Source of the DNA: Streptomyces sp. MMG1533 | GTDB taxonomy: Bacteria; Actinomycetota; Actinomycetes; Streptomycetales; Streptomycetaceae | DNA: 64,000 nt | Direction of reading: 5' to 3' | NCBI RefSeq assembly: GCF_001279775.1 | Contig: NZ_LGDG01000111.1 | Location: forward strand, 1-64,000 | In this document: positions 50,830 to 59,130 of the stretch, one piece after another | Layout: each line of letters opens with the position of its first letter | Position numbering within the stretch: the first letter of the stretch is position 1 | Notes under the pieces: model-generated | Told to the model about the DNA's origin: nothing | The model's input: only the letters and a program-made list of their open reading frames with translations | Databases searched by the model: none | Program-made: the position numbers and the translations under genes

Positions 50830-52047
50830 GTGGACCGCTGCATCGTCCTGGTGGACGCCGGGTATCTGCTGGGGGCCGCCGCCAGTCTCCTCGCCGGGGA
50901 GCCCTCCCGCTCCCGGATCACCGTCGACCACGCCGCCCTCATCCAGGGCCTGCGCGAACGCGCCGAGTCCGACACGGAACGGCCCCTGCTGCGCATCTAC
51001 TGGTTCGACGGCGCCCCCGACCGCGTCCCGCAGCCCGAGCACCGCCGGCTGCGCGTGATGCCCCGGGTCACCGTCCGGCTCGGTGCCCTGACCCGCAGCG
51101 ACGGACGCTGGGCCCAGAAGGGCGTCGACGCCGCGATGCACGCCGAGCTGACCGAGCTGGCCCGCAACCGCGCCTGTTCCGACGTCGTCCTGGTCACCGG
51201 CGACGGCGATCTGCTGCCGGGCATGATGGCCGCCAAGGAGCACGGCGTGGCCGTACACCTGTGGGCCGTGCAGGCAGCCGACGGGGACTACAACCAGTCC
51301 GAGGACCTGGTCGCCGAGGCCGATGAACGGCGCGTGCTCGACCGTACGTGGATCACCAAGGCCGTGCGTGCCAAGGACCTCGGCGGGATCTGCGCGCCGC
51401 CGCCCGTGCCGCGGCCCGAGATCGCCGCGATCCTCTCCGCGCCGCTGCCCGAGTCCGCGCACGCCGCGGCAGCCGAGCGGTCGGTCGAGGAGGAGCACGC
51501 CCCGGCGGCCGCCGCCTCGGAGAACGGCACGCAGGAGCGGGTGCCCGCGTCCAAGGGCGTGCCCACGCCGAAGGACCTGGCCGCGCTGCGCGCGCCCGGC
51601 GTCCAGCCCGCCCAGCCCCCGCAGACCGCGACCCTGCGCTGGTCCTCGGACAAGGGGTGGGTCGACCGGCCCGGCGGTGCGGCCGAGCCGCCCGAGGTCG
51701 CCTCGATGCCGACACTCGCGCAGGTGACGACGGCGGAGCAGCGGTGGGCCGACCGGGAGGAGGACATCACGACCGTCGGCGGCGACCCGTTCGAGGTCGG
51801 ACAGGTGTTCGCGCGGCGCTGGATGGGGCGGCTCGGGGACCAGGTCCATCTGCAGAAGCTGTCCGGGATGTACCCGCGGATCCCGCACCGGATCGACGGG
51901 GAGCTGCTGCGGTACGCCGCCCGGTTCGGGCTGCTCGCGCACAAGGACGACCAGATCGACGAGCACGACCGGTATGCGATCCGGGCCGGGTTCTGGCGGG
52001 AGATCGACGTGCGGACGGCCGCCGAGCACGCGCCTGCGGGAGAGTGA
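50830..52047 (+). CDS. NYN (PIN-like) domain protein
   Basis: This protein of about 405 residues opens with an NYN domain: CIVLVDAGYLLGAAASLL holds the first acidic residue, and VDAAMHAELTELA and DVVLVTGDGDLLPGMMAAKE the others (to about 150). These are the conserved acidic positions of predicted RNases. A Pro/Ala-rich linker follows. The C-terminal part (DPFEVGQVFARRWMGRLGDQ onward) resembles a winged-helix or LOTUS-like module. GTG 50830 follows AGAGGG; GTG 50821 lies too near that site. The RNA target is unknown. It stands just upstream of an ABC exporter. Confidence 0.83.
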   Translation: MDRCIVLVDAGYLLGAAASLLAGEPSRSRITVDHAALIQGLRERAESDTERPLLRIYWFDGAPDRVPQPEHRRLRVMPRVTVRLGALTRSDGRWAQKGVDAAMHAELTELARNRACSDVVLVTGDGDLLPGMMAAKEHGVAVHLWAVQAADGDYNQSEDLVAEADERRVLDRTWITKAVRAKDLGGICAPPPVPRPEIAAILSAPLPESAHAAAAERSVEEEHAPAAAASENGTQERVPASKGVPTPKDLAALRAPGVQPAQPPQTATLRWSSDKGWVDRPGGAAEPPEVASMPTLAQVTTAEQRWADREEDITTVGGDPFEVGQVFARRWMGRLGDQVHLQKLSGMYPRIPHRIDGELLRYAARFGLLAHKDDQIDEHDRYAIRAGFWREIDVRTAAEHAPAGE

Positions 52048-52125
52048 GATCCCTGCCGTCGGATGTGCCGCGATGGGCCGCCCCGGGAGCGGAGCGGGGT
52101 CGCGGACCCCGTAGTCTCGTCCTTT

Positions 52126-53145
52126 GTGAGTACGCGCGCGGCACAGGCACTTCGGCACGGTGACGATGTCGTGTGCGCGGTGCGCGGACTGACCAAGACC
52201 TATCCGGCGGTACGGGGACGGCGCGGCGTTCCGGCAACGCCCGAGGTGAGGGCCACCGACGAGGTACGGCTGGACATCCGGCGCGGGGAGATCTTCGGGC
52301 TCCTCGGGCCGAACGGCGCAGGGAAGACCACCCTCGTACGGCAGCTGACCGGGCTGATGCGCCCCGACCGCGGCAGCGTCGAGATCCTCGGGCACGACAT
52401 CGTGCGCCATCCGGAGCGCGCCTCGCGGATCCTCGCCTACCTCGGGCAGGAGTCCACCGCCCTCGACGAACTGACCGTGTCGCTCGCCGCCGAGACCACC
52501 GGACGGCTGCGCGGCCTGGGAGCGGCTCGGGCGCGGGCCGAGCGGGACGCCGTACTCGACGAGCTGGGGCTTGCGCCGATCGCCGGGCGGCCGTTGAAGA
52601 AGCTGTCCGGCGGACAGCGCCGCCTGGCCTGCTTCGCCTCCGCGCTGGTGGGGGAGCGGCCGTTCCTCGTCCTCGACGAGCCGACCAGCGGCATGGACCC
52701 CGTGGCGCGGCGCGCGGTGTGGGGCGCCGTGGACCGGCGCCGGGCCGAGCACGGCTCGACGGTCCTGCTCGTCACCCACAACGTCATCGAGGCCGAGACC
52801 GTCCTGGACCGGGTCGCCGTGCTCGACCGGGGGCGGGTGATCGCCTGCGACACCCCCACCGGCCTCAAGGAGCAGGTCGCCGGCGAGGTGCGGGTCGACC
52901 TGGTGTGGCGCGAGTCCGCCCCGCTGCACGTGCCCGAGGTGGCCGCGCTGCGGGACCGGGCCGTGGAGTCCGGGCGCCGCTGGACGCTGCGGCTCGCCCC
53001 GGAGGAGGCCCGTACGGTCGTCGCCACCGTCACCGGCGGCGCCGCGTTCGCCGCGCTGGACGACTTCACGCTGGCCACGCCGAGCCTGGAGGACGTGTAC
53101 CTGGCGCTGGGCGGCGCCGCACGGCAGGGGCTGGTGAAGGCGTGA
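52126..53145 (+). CDS. ABC transporter ATP-binding protein (DrrA/CcmA type)
   Basis: This 339-residue protein has Walker A GPNGAGKTTL (61-70), signature LSGGQRR (near 160) and Walker B FLVLDEPTSGMDP, all intact. The last 90 residues resemble the C-terminal extension of DrrA-type drug exporters. GTG 52126 has no Shine-Dalgarno sequence. TAGTCT (52112-52117) ends eight bases before it, so the mRNA is probably leaderless. The permease follows 94 bp downstream. The substrate is unknown. Confidence 0.9.
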   Translation: MSTRAAQALRHGDDVVCAVRGLTKTYPAVRGRRGVPATPEVRATDEVRLDIRRGEIFGLLGPNGAGKTTLVRQLTGLMRPDRGSVEILGHDIVRHPERASRILAYLGQESTALDELTVSLAAETTGRLRGLGAARARAERDAVLDELGLAPIAGRPLKKLSGGQRRLACFASALVGERPFLVLDEPTSGMDPVARRAVWGAVDRRRAEHGSTVLLVTHNVIEAETVLDRVAVLDRGRVIACDTPTGLKEQVAGEVRVDLVWRESAPLHVPEVAALRDRAVESGRRWTLRLAPEEARTVVATVTGGAAFAALDDFTLATPSLEDVYLALGGAARQGLVKA

Positions 53146-53239
53146 GCCGACCGATCGAGGGCTTGAGTACTGTGACCGCCGCATGCGTACGGAACACGAC
53201 GACTGCCGGAGTGAAACCGAGCGAGGGGAGCCGCGCGAC

Positions 53240-54061
53240 GTGAGTGTCGTACCCGCCGAGGTTCTGCCGGGCAGTGCCCTGGCCGTTGAGGAGACGGTCC
53301 GGGAAGCGGCCGAGCTCGGACCGCGTGCGCGGCTGTGGCCGGCGCTGGCGGCCGTGTACCGGGCGCAGCTGTCCCGTGCGCGGGTGGCGCGGATCCCGCT
53401 GCTGTTCGTGGCGACCTTCCAGTCGATCGGGATCATGGTCCTGATGCGCGGGGTCGTGGACGGCGGGGGAGAGGCGCAGGCGGTCGTCGCCGGTTCGTCG
53501 GTGCTCGTCGTCGCCTTCGTCGCGCTCAACCTGCTCGCACAGTACTTCGGTCAGCTGCGCGCCAGCGGCGGGCTCGACCACTACGCGACGCTGCCCGTGC
53601 CGCCGGCGGCCGTGGTGCTGGGCGCGGCGGGCGCGTACGCCTCCTTCACCGTGCCGGGGACCGTGGTGACCGCGGTCTTCGGGTGCGTGCTGTTCGGGCT
53701 GCCGCTCGCGCATCTGTGGGTGCTGATCGCCGTCATCCCGCTCGCGGGCGCCGCGCTCGCCGGGCTCGGGGCCGCCCTCGGACTGCTCGCGCCGCGTCCG
53801 GAGCTGGCGACGCTGCTCGGGCAGCTGGGCATGTCCGCGGCGCTGCTGCTCGGGGTCCTGCCGGCGGACCGGATGCCGCAGGCCGTGCGGTTCGCACGCG
53901 ACCTGCTGCCGTCGACCTACGGCGTCGAGGCCTTCGCGCGGACCTTCGGGCCGCACCCCGACTGGGCGTTCGTGCTCGGTGACCTCGCCGTGTGCGGCGG
54001 GGTCGGCGTGGTCTCGCTGGCCGTCGCCACCTGGGCCTACCGCCGGGCGGCCGTCCGATGA
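53240..54061 (+). CDS. ABC-2 type transporter permease
   Basis: This protein of about 273 residues has six membrane helices (roughly 47-66, 72-95, 120-145, 150-175, 180-200 and 245-268) and the ABC-2 fold. RDLLPSTYGVEAFARTF is typical of its last loop. It pairs with the preceding ATP-binding protein. GTG 53240 follows AGGGGAG; an ATG at 53183 without a ribosome-binding site would lengthen it by 19 residues. A small membrane protein gene follows 34 bp later and may belong to the same operon. Confidence 0.88.
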   Translation: MSVVPAEVLPGSALAVEETVREAAELGPRARLWPALAAVYRAQLSRARVARIPLLFVATFQSIGIMVLMRGVVDGGGEAQAVVAGSSVLVVAFVALNLLAQYFGQLRASGGLDHYATLPVPPAAVVLGAAGAYASFTVPGTVVTAVFGCVLFGLPLAHLWVLIAVIPLAGAALAGLGAALGLLAPRPELATLLGQLGMSAALLLGVLPADRMPQAVRFARDLLPSTYGVEAFARTFGPHPDWAFVLGDLAVCGGVGVVSLAVATWAYRRAAVR

Positions 54062-54095
54062 CGCGCCGCACAGGCGGGCCTGGCACGATGTCAGG

Positions 54096-54800
54096 GTGAC
54101 CGCACCGTTGACTCCTCCTCCGCCGCCGAACGAACAGCCCTCGCACAGTACGTGGCAGGCCGCGCCTCCCGGGTACGGGGCTACCGCGCAGGATGCCGCG
54201 TACGGCGCGGACGGTTCGTACGGACAGGACGGTCCCGGCATGAAGACCGAAGTGCGCGAGGCTGCCGTCGTCACGGTGGCGGTGACGCTCGGCGGGGTGC
54301 TGCTCGGGCTGCTGTGGTGGTGGCTGGCGCCGCACGTGCCGCTGGTCGGCGGCCTGGACGAGCAGGGCAACTGGGTCGTCTTCCTCAAGGACACCGAGGG
54401 CGAACAGGCGGTCGGTGTTGATGGAACGTTCACGCTGCTGGCATTGGCCTTCGGGGCCGTGAGCGCGCTCGCCGTGTTCCTCGTGCGCAGGCGTGGAGGG
54501 GTGCCGCTGGTCGTGGCGCTCGCCGTCGGAGGGCTGCTCGGGTCGGTGCTGGCGTGGCGGCTCGGGGTGTGGCTCGGCCCGGCGCAGGACGTGCTCGCGC
54601 ATGCCAGGGACGTGGGCAAGGGCGTCACGTTCTCGGCGCCGTTGAAGCTGGGGGCGAAGGGCGCCCTGCTGGCGTGGTCGCTGTCCGCGTTGGTGGTGCA
54701 CCTGGGGCTGACGGCGCTGTTCGGGCCCCGGGATCCGGATCCGTACGCCCACCAGCAGGGTCCGGTACCGAAGGACGGATACGGGGCCCCGCAGGCGTAG
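54096..54800 (+). CDS. Membrane protein, possibly DUF2567
   Basis: This 234-residue protein has a Pro/Gly/Tyr-rich cytoplasmic start (1-50) and four membrane helices (about 57-77, 108-128, 135-155 and 190-210). WWWLAPHVPLVGG follows the first helix. Layout and loop sequence resemble actinobacterial DUF2567 proteins, recalled from memory. The start is taken at GTG 54096, and no strong ribosome-binding site is visible. The gene is downstream of the ABC permease and ends 7 bp before the bL37-like gene on the other strand. The function is unknown. Confidence 0.72.
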   Translation: MTAPLTPPPPPNEQPSHSTWQAAPPGYGATAQDAAYGADGSYGQDGPGMKTEVREAAVVTVAVTLGGVLLGLLWWWLAPHVPLVGGLDEQGNWVVFLKDTEGEQAVGVDGTFTLLALAFGAVSALAVFLVRRRGGVPLVVALAVGGLLGSVLAWRLGVWLGPAQDVLAHARDVGKGVTFSAPLKLGAKGALLAWSLSALVVHLGLTALFGPRDPDPYAHQQGPVPKDGYGAPQA

Positions 54801-54807
54801 CGACCTT

Positions 54808-54882
54808 CTAGGCGGGCCGCCTCCCGTGATTCGAGCGGCCCTTCTTCGTGCGCCACTTGCGTTTGCGTGTTTTCTTCGACAT
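54808..54882 (-). CDS. Probable ribosomal protein bL37 (24 residues)
   Basis: An ATG at 54882 with GAGG just upstream opens 24 codons: MSKKTRKRKWRTKKGR followed by SNHGRRPA. Over half the residues are basic. The size and the ending N-H-G-[KR]-R-P match bL37, a tiny large-subunit protein first seen in mycobacterial ribosome structures; I compare from memory. It lies 41 bp after ybaK on the same strand and is convergent with the membrane protein gene ending 7 bp away. It is easily missed by gene callers. Confidence 0.75.
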   Translation of the reverse strand: MSKKTRKRKWRTKKGRSNHGRRPA

Positions 54883-54923
54883 GTCCCTCGTGCTTAACCG
54901 AGGAACGGACCCGCGTCGAGAGG

Positions 54924-55427
54924 TCAGGCACGCCCGATGGGGGCCACCACCGCTTCCGTGAGCTTGGCCAGGTCGTCGGGGGAGAGTTCGACCTCCAGGC
55001 CGCGGCGGCCCGCCGAGACGCAGATCGTGGCGTGGGCCGAGGCCGATTCGTCCAGGACCGTGGGCAGTTTCTTGCGCTGGCCGAGCGGGGAGATGCCGCC
55101 GCGGACGTAGCCCGTGGTGCGTTCGGCGAGTGCCGGGTCGGCCATCGCGGCGCGCTTGCCGCCCACCGCCGCCGCGAGTGCCTTGAGGTCCAGCTGGCCG
55201 GCCACCGGGACCACCGCGACGGTCAGGGCGCCGTCGACGTCCGCGACCAGCGTCTTGAAGACCCGCTCCGGCGAGACCCCCATCGCCTCGGCCGCCTCCT
55301 CGCCGTACGAGGGGTGGGCGGGGTCGTGGTCGTACGCATGCACGGTGTACGACACTCCCGCGGCCGTCAGTGCCACCGTCGCCGGCGTCCCGCCCGGCTG
55401 CTGCTGCTTCTTCGACTTCTTCGCCAT
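54924..55427 (-). CDS. ybaK: Cys-tRNA(Pro)/aminoacyl-tRNA deacylase YbaK
   Basis: This 167-residue protein of the YbaK/ProX family hydrolyses mischarged Cys-tRNA(Pro) in trans. Conserved elements include EEAAEAMGVSPERVFKTLV, VVPVAGQLDLKALA and the GGISPLGQRKKLPTVLDES loop. The N-terminus is Lys/Gln-rich. Length is normal. It lies in a minus-strand series with the LON-domain gene 37 bp upstream and the bL37-like gene 41 bp downstream, so co-transcription is likely. Confidence 0.92.
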   Translation of the reverse strand: MAKKSKKQQQPGGTPATVALTAAGVSYTVHAYDHDPAHPSYGEEAAEAMGVSPERVFKTLVADVDGALTVAVVPVAGQLDLKALAAAVGGKRAAMADPALAERTTGYVRGGISPLGQRKKLPTVLDESASAHATICVSAGRRGLEVELSPDDLAKLTEAVVAPIGRA

Positions 55428-55464
55428 CGCGGCCTGATCCCGCCTGTTCCCCGGAGGTCGTACG

Positions 55465-56205
55465 TCAGTTGAGACTCGTCGGCGCCCGCGTCAGCTCCGC
55501 GGCGGGCAACGACGGAAGATTACGGATGATCGCCGTCTCCGAGCGAAGGAGTTTCAGTTCGTCGCGCAGCCGGGACGCGGTGTCGGGGGCCTGGAGCAGG
55601 CGCTGTTTGGTCGGGATGTCCAGCATCATCGCCGCGGCCACGAGGTACGAGACCACCGACGGTTCGTCCGGCAGGTCCGCGCCGGTGGACAGGGACCGCT
55701 CGCGCGCGCCCGCCAGGCGCTTCTGGTACTGGCGGAACGCCCGCAGCACGCCCTCGGCCAGTGCCCCCGCCTCCTCGCCGGCATCCTCCTCCAGCTCCTC
55801 CAGCTCCGCCGTCAGAAACGGGCCCGACGCGTCGACCGACAGCAGCCGCACCCGGGCCGTGCCCGTGGCCAGTACCTCGAAGGTGCCGTCGGCCCGCTCC
55901 CGGACCGTCGCGGCGTCCGCGATGCAGCCGACCCCGTGGAACGCCTTGACCGGGTCGTCGCCGAAGCCGGCCGCGGGGCCGTGCTCGGGTACGGCGGTCT
56001 GGTCCGGCAGGCCGGGTGAGCTGGGCGCCACCTCGTGGCCGTCGCGGATCGCGACGACGGCGAACCGGCGCGGTTCGTCCTCGGGCGTCTTCAGCAACTC
56101 GCGCATCATGGCGCGATAGCGCTCCTCGAAAATGTTCAGTGGCAGAACGAGCCCCGGGAGCAGCACGGAGTTCAGGGGGAAGAGCGGGAGTCGGACGGTG
56201 GTCAC
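55465..56205 (-). CDS. LON substrate-binding domain protein
   Basis: This 246-residue protein has the N-terminal PUA-like domain of Lon protease (RLPLFPLNSVLLPGLVLPLNIFEERYR, shown here only as RLPLFPLNSVLLPG and FEERYRAM), without ATPase or protease parts. GVGCIADAATVRERADG and FEVLATGTARVRLLSV are typical. Stand-alone LON-domain proteins occur widely, but the role is not settled. The GTG at 56205 has no Shine-Dalgarno sequence; TAGGCT (minus strand, 56214-56219) ends eight bases before it, so a leaderless transcript starting inside the upstream gene's end is possible. Confidence 0.88.
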   Translation of the reverse strand: MTTVRLPLFPLNSVLLPGLVLPLNIFEERYRAMMRELLKTPEDEPRRFAVVAIRDGHEVAPSSPGLPDQTAVPEHGPAAGFGDDPVKAFHGVGCIADAATVRERADGTFEVLATGTARVRLLSVDASGPFLTAELEELEEDAGEEAGALAEGVLRAFRQYQKRLAGARERSLSTGADLPDEPSVVSYLVAAAMMLDIPTKQRLLQAPDTASRLRDELKLLRSETAIIRNLPSLPAAELTRAPTSLN

Positions 56206-56216
56206 GACGCAAAAGC

Positions 56217-57251
56217 CTAATGGTCGCCGGAGTGGGCGCGTCCGCCGTGCTCACTCCGTGGATGGCGGGAAGCCGGGTTCCGGCCGGCCTTGTCGCGGAT
56301 CTCGTCGCGGATCTCCAGGAACCGGCCGAGCGGGTCGTCCGAGAAGCGGTCCCAGGGGAAGGAGGTGGCGTACGGGCCGATCAGGCGCAGTTGCTCGTCG
56401 GCGTCCGTCCAGCGCTCCAGCCGTACCAGGACGTACATCAGCTTGTTCCGCATCTCGGCGGGCCACGGATCGGCCGCCGGGAACCGGGCGGAGAGCGCGA
56501 TCGCCCGGTCGGCCGCCGCGTCGAGCCGCTCGCCGGGCACCTCGGGGCCGCAGCCGTCGGTCAGGTAGGAGAAGGCCGCCCGCGCCGGGAGCGCCTGGAC
56601 GAGGGAGCCGGCCGGAGCGTCCTGCGCGGCCAGGTCGGCGAAGTCGAAGCACGCGTGGTGGGAGCCGTGCCAGGAGGCGGCGAGGTAGCGCAGGGCCGCC
56701 ACGTGGCAGCCGTAGTGGTGCGGGGCGCGGCGGACCGCCGCCTCCCACAGCTGCTCGAAGTACTTGTGCCCGGCATGCGAGCCACGCGCGTGGTCCAGAG
56801 CGATCCGCCACGGCACCGGGTCGCGGTCGTCGCCGTGCGCGGCAGCCGTGATCAAGGGGCTCGCCCGGCGCAGCAGCTCCGCCCGTGCCGGTGACTGCCA
56901 GGAGCGCTCCAGCACCAGCTGGGCGCCGATCAGCAGCGCGTCGGGGTCGTGCGGGGCGGCGGCACGCCAGCCCTCGTACCACTCGTCGCGCGAGCGGGCG
57001 AAGGCCGCGAGTCTTCGCGCGTAGCGATCGCGGTTTTCCCAGTCGGCAGCGGTGCGGGTGGCGGCGAGCAGTTCCGCGGCCGGCTCGTACTCGCCGCGCG
57101 CGGCGGCGACCAGCGCGGGGCCGAGCCGGTCGTCGGGCGCGTCGAGGAGGACCTCGTCGTCGGCGGGCGTTCTGCCGACGAGGCGCGAGGGCTTCCGGGG
57201 CATCCGGGACGAGCGGATGAAGGGGGGCAGGAGAGCCATGGTGTCGACCAT
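56217..57251 (-). CDS. Helical-repeat-like protein of unknown function
   Basis: This protein of about 344 residues is all helical, with TPR-like pairs such as ARGEYEPAAELLAATRTAAD and HYGCHVAALRYLAASWHG. Trp-rich motifs recur (RDEWYEGWRAAAP, ERSWQSPAR, FEQLWEAAVRR). No catalytic motif is visible. Start choice is uncertain: ATG 57251, 57239 and 57203 all lack a clear ribosome-binding site. It ends 11 bp before the LON-domain gene, so the two are probably co-transcribed. I do not recognise a family; protein-protein binding is the likely role. Confidence 0.75.
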   Translation of the reverse strand: MVDTMALLPPFIRSSRMPRKPSRLVGRTPADDEVLLDAPDDRLGPALVAAARGEYEPAAELLAATRTAADWENRDRYARRLAAFARSRDEWYEGWRAAAPHDPDALLIGAQLVLERSWQSPARAELLRRASPLITAAAHGDDRDPVPWRIALDHARGSHAGHKYFEQLWEAAVRRAPHHYGCHVAALRYLAASWHGSHHACFDFADLAAQDAPAGSLVQALPARAAFSYLTDGCGPEVPGERLDAAADRAIALSARFPAADPWPAEMRNKLMYVLVRLERWTDADEQLRLIGPYATSFPWDRFSDDPLGRFLEIRDEIRDKAGRNPASRHPRSEHGGRAHSGDH

Positions 57252-57381
57252 TGAAAGACCGCAGGTCAACGGAGCGCCAGAAGGAAAGGGCAACTCATGG
57301 AAAGTTGTACGCGATACGGTCAAGGGCAGGTAAAGAGGTGACAGGTCGACAACTGGCCGCCGAAAGCCCTTGCTGACACCT

Positions 57382-58995
57382 CTAGCTGCGCCGCAGTAGC
57401 CGCGTGGCCCCCGCCGCCACCGTCGTCGCCAGGATCCAGCCCAGCAGGATGATCGCGGCGGCCAGCCACTGCCAGCCGCCGTTCAGCTGCCAGAAACCGA
57501 CCTGACCCAGGTCGATGACCGGCAGGAGGAGGTCGAGGGCGAACAGGGCCGGGTTCCACGGCGGGTGCTCGCCGGTCTTGAGCGGTGGATGACTGGCGTG
57601 CGCGAAAGCCACCGAGCTCGCCGCCCACAGCACCGCCATCCACACGGCGGCCCGGCCCGGCCGGTATCCGTAGGCGACCGTCCAGTCCTGGACGTACCCC
57701 CACAGCTTGGCGGCGATCGGCAGGCTCTCGCGTCGGCGGCGCTGTTTGGCGAGCAGCACCTCGCGGGCGTCCTCGTCCTCGCCGCCGGTGCGCAGCACGG
57801 CGGCGAGCCGCTCGTACGGCTCCGGGTTGTACTCGGCGGTCGCCGCCGCCACCCACTCCAGCCGCTCGTTCAGCGGGAACGGGCCGCGCGGCACCAGGTT
57901 CTCGTAGCTGAAGCCGCCCATGTGCAGCCGGCCCGGACCCGGCCAGGCGTCCGCCTTGTCCATCAGGTTGACGACCCGCGCCCCCGACAGCACGACCATG
58001 CCCCGCGTCGGCCGCTCGCCGAGGAAGCGCAGCTCGGGCGTCTGCACGCGGCGCAGCGACAGCTCCTGCTCGTCGGTGAAGGTGAACCGGGCCCCCTCCA
58101 GGTCGACCGCGTCCCCGAACCGCCCGTCGTCCAGGCGCAGCCCGCCATGGCACTCGAAGCGCTGGATGCGCGTCCCGCGCGCGGGCGTCGTGCCGCTGAG
58201 CAGGAGGCTGCCGACGCCCGCCGGGGTCAGGTACAGCGAGCGCTCCACGGTCAGTTGCGGGGCGTTCAGTGCCAGTCGTGAGTACGGGTTGACCAGCCGT
58301 GCGCCGCGCAGGCTCAGCGAGACGCCGATCTTGGCGCTGCGCAGGCTCAGCTCGCCGTGCGACTCCAGCATCTCGGCCTGGAGGTCCTGGCCGACGCTCA
58401 TGCCGTCCGCGGCGATCGAGCGTCCGCTGCGGTCGCGGTAGACGATCGCCTGGTTGAGCAGCAGGTCGGTGCCGATCTGCGCGTCGGTGAGCCGGATGCC
58501 GTTCTGGAAGCGGCAGCGCGGCAGGTGCAGGTCGCCCTCGGTGTGCACCCGGGCCGCCTCCAGGCGCGGCACCGAGCAGTCCACCATCCGCATGGTCGTG
58601 AAGTGGGCCTCCGGCAGCAGGACGTCCCGCTCGAAGCGGCAGCCGCGCATCTCGACGTACGGCACCACGGTGCCGCCCGCGAGGTCCAGGGTGTCGCTGA
58701 TCTGCACCCCGACGAGCTTCAGGGACGACACCCGGCCGGCGAGCGCGGGCGGTCCGTCCAGGAGCAGCCAGCACACGATGCGCGCCCGCACCGTCCGCTC
58801 GGGCCCCCACGGGTGCCCGCCGTGCGGATCGTCGACCACTGTGTCGCCGCTGCTCAGGTCGTACACCGTGCCGTTGCGGAAGGCCTGCCACATCCCGGCC
58901 TCGGTGGCGGTCAGATCGTCCGGCAGGTCTCCGTCCCGGATGCCGGCCCCTTCGGTCACGTCTCTTCCATCCCCCTCATCCACTCGTAGGTTCAT
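57382..58995 (-). CDS. Membrane-anchored pentapeptide/beta-helix-like protein
   Basis: In this 537-residue protein residues about 80-370 are built of short repeats with regularly spaced Leu, often L-x-L or the A-x-[FL] type ([35 protein letters not shown]), suggesting a right-handed beta helix. An amphipathic stretch (about 385-430) follows, then two membrane helices (about 455-475 and 510-530) at the C-terminus. The N-terminus is acidic. ATG 58995 is used; GTG 58959 behind GGAAGAG is an alternative. No enzyme motif is seen, although similar Streptomyces proteins have been labelled oxidoreductases. It is divergent from hisD. Confidence 0.75.
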   Translation of the reverse strand: MNLRVDEGDGRDVTEGAGIRDGDLPDDLTATEAGMWQAFRNGTVYDLSSGDTVVDDPHGGHPWGPERTVRARIVCWLLLDGPPALAGRVSSLKLVGVQISDTLDLAGGTVVPYVEMRGCRFERDVLLPEAHFTTMRMVDCSVPRLEAARVHTEGDLHLPRCRFQNGIRLTDAQIGTDLLLNQAIVYRDRSGRSIAADGMSVGQDLQAEMLESHGELSLRSAKIGVSLSLRGARLVNPYSRLALNAPQLTVERSLYLTPAGVGSLLLSGTTPARGTRIQRFECHGGLRLDDGRFGDAVDLEGARFTFTDEQELSLRRVQTPELRFLGERPTRGMVVLSGARVVNLMDKADAWPGPGRLHMGGFSYENLVPRGPFPLNERLEWVAAATAEYNPEPYERLAAVLRTGGEDEDAREVLLAKQRRRRESLPIAAKLWGYVQDWTVAYGYRPGRAAVWMAVLWAASSVAFAHASHPPLKTGEHPPWNPALFALDLLLPVIDLGQVGFWQLNGGWQWLAAAIILLGWILATTVAAGATRLLRRS

Positions 58996-59072
58996 ACAAC
59001 CCGTTCATGCCCGCTGAGTGACGCCCGGAACACTAGACGTGAAGGCGATCTTCCGGGTTCCCTCCGAGGTCT

Positions 59073-59089
59073 GTATCAGCCATTGATAC
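59073..59089. promoter_or_regulatory. Inverted repeat upstream of hisD
   Basis: GTATCA (59073-59078) and TGATAC (59084-59089) form a perfect inverted repeat with a five-base spacer, 41 bp before the hisD start codon. A GAGAAT hexamer (59118-59123) seven bases before that start suggests a leaderless promoter, which places the repeat next to its -35 region. It also lies in the divergent promoter region of the beta-helix gene. The regulator is unknown. Confidence 0.5.
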
Positions 59090-59130
59090 GCGCGGACGAC
59101 GCCCGATGCCGGTCTGAGAGAATTGACGAC

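Noticed and set aside
57238..57333. A 31-codon plus-strand frame with GGAGAG before its ATG.
   Set aside because: Only about 19 of 31 third positions are G or C, far below neighbouring genes, and it overlaps the start of the minus-strand gene.
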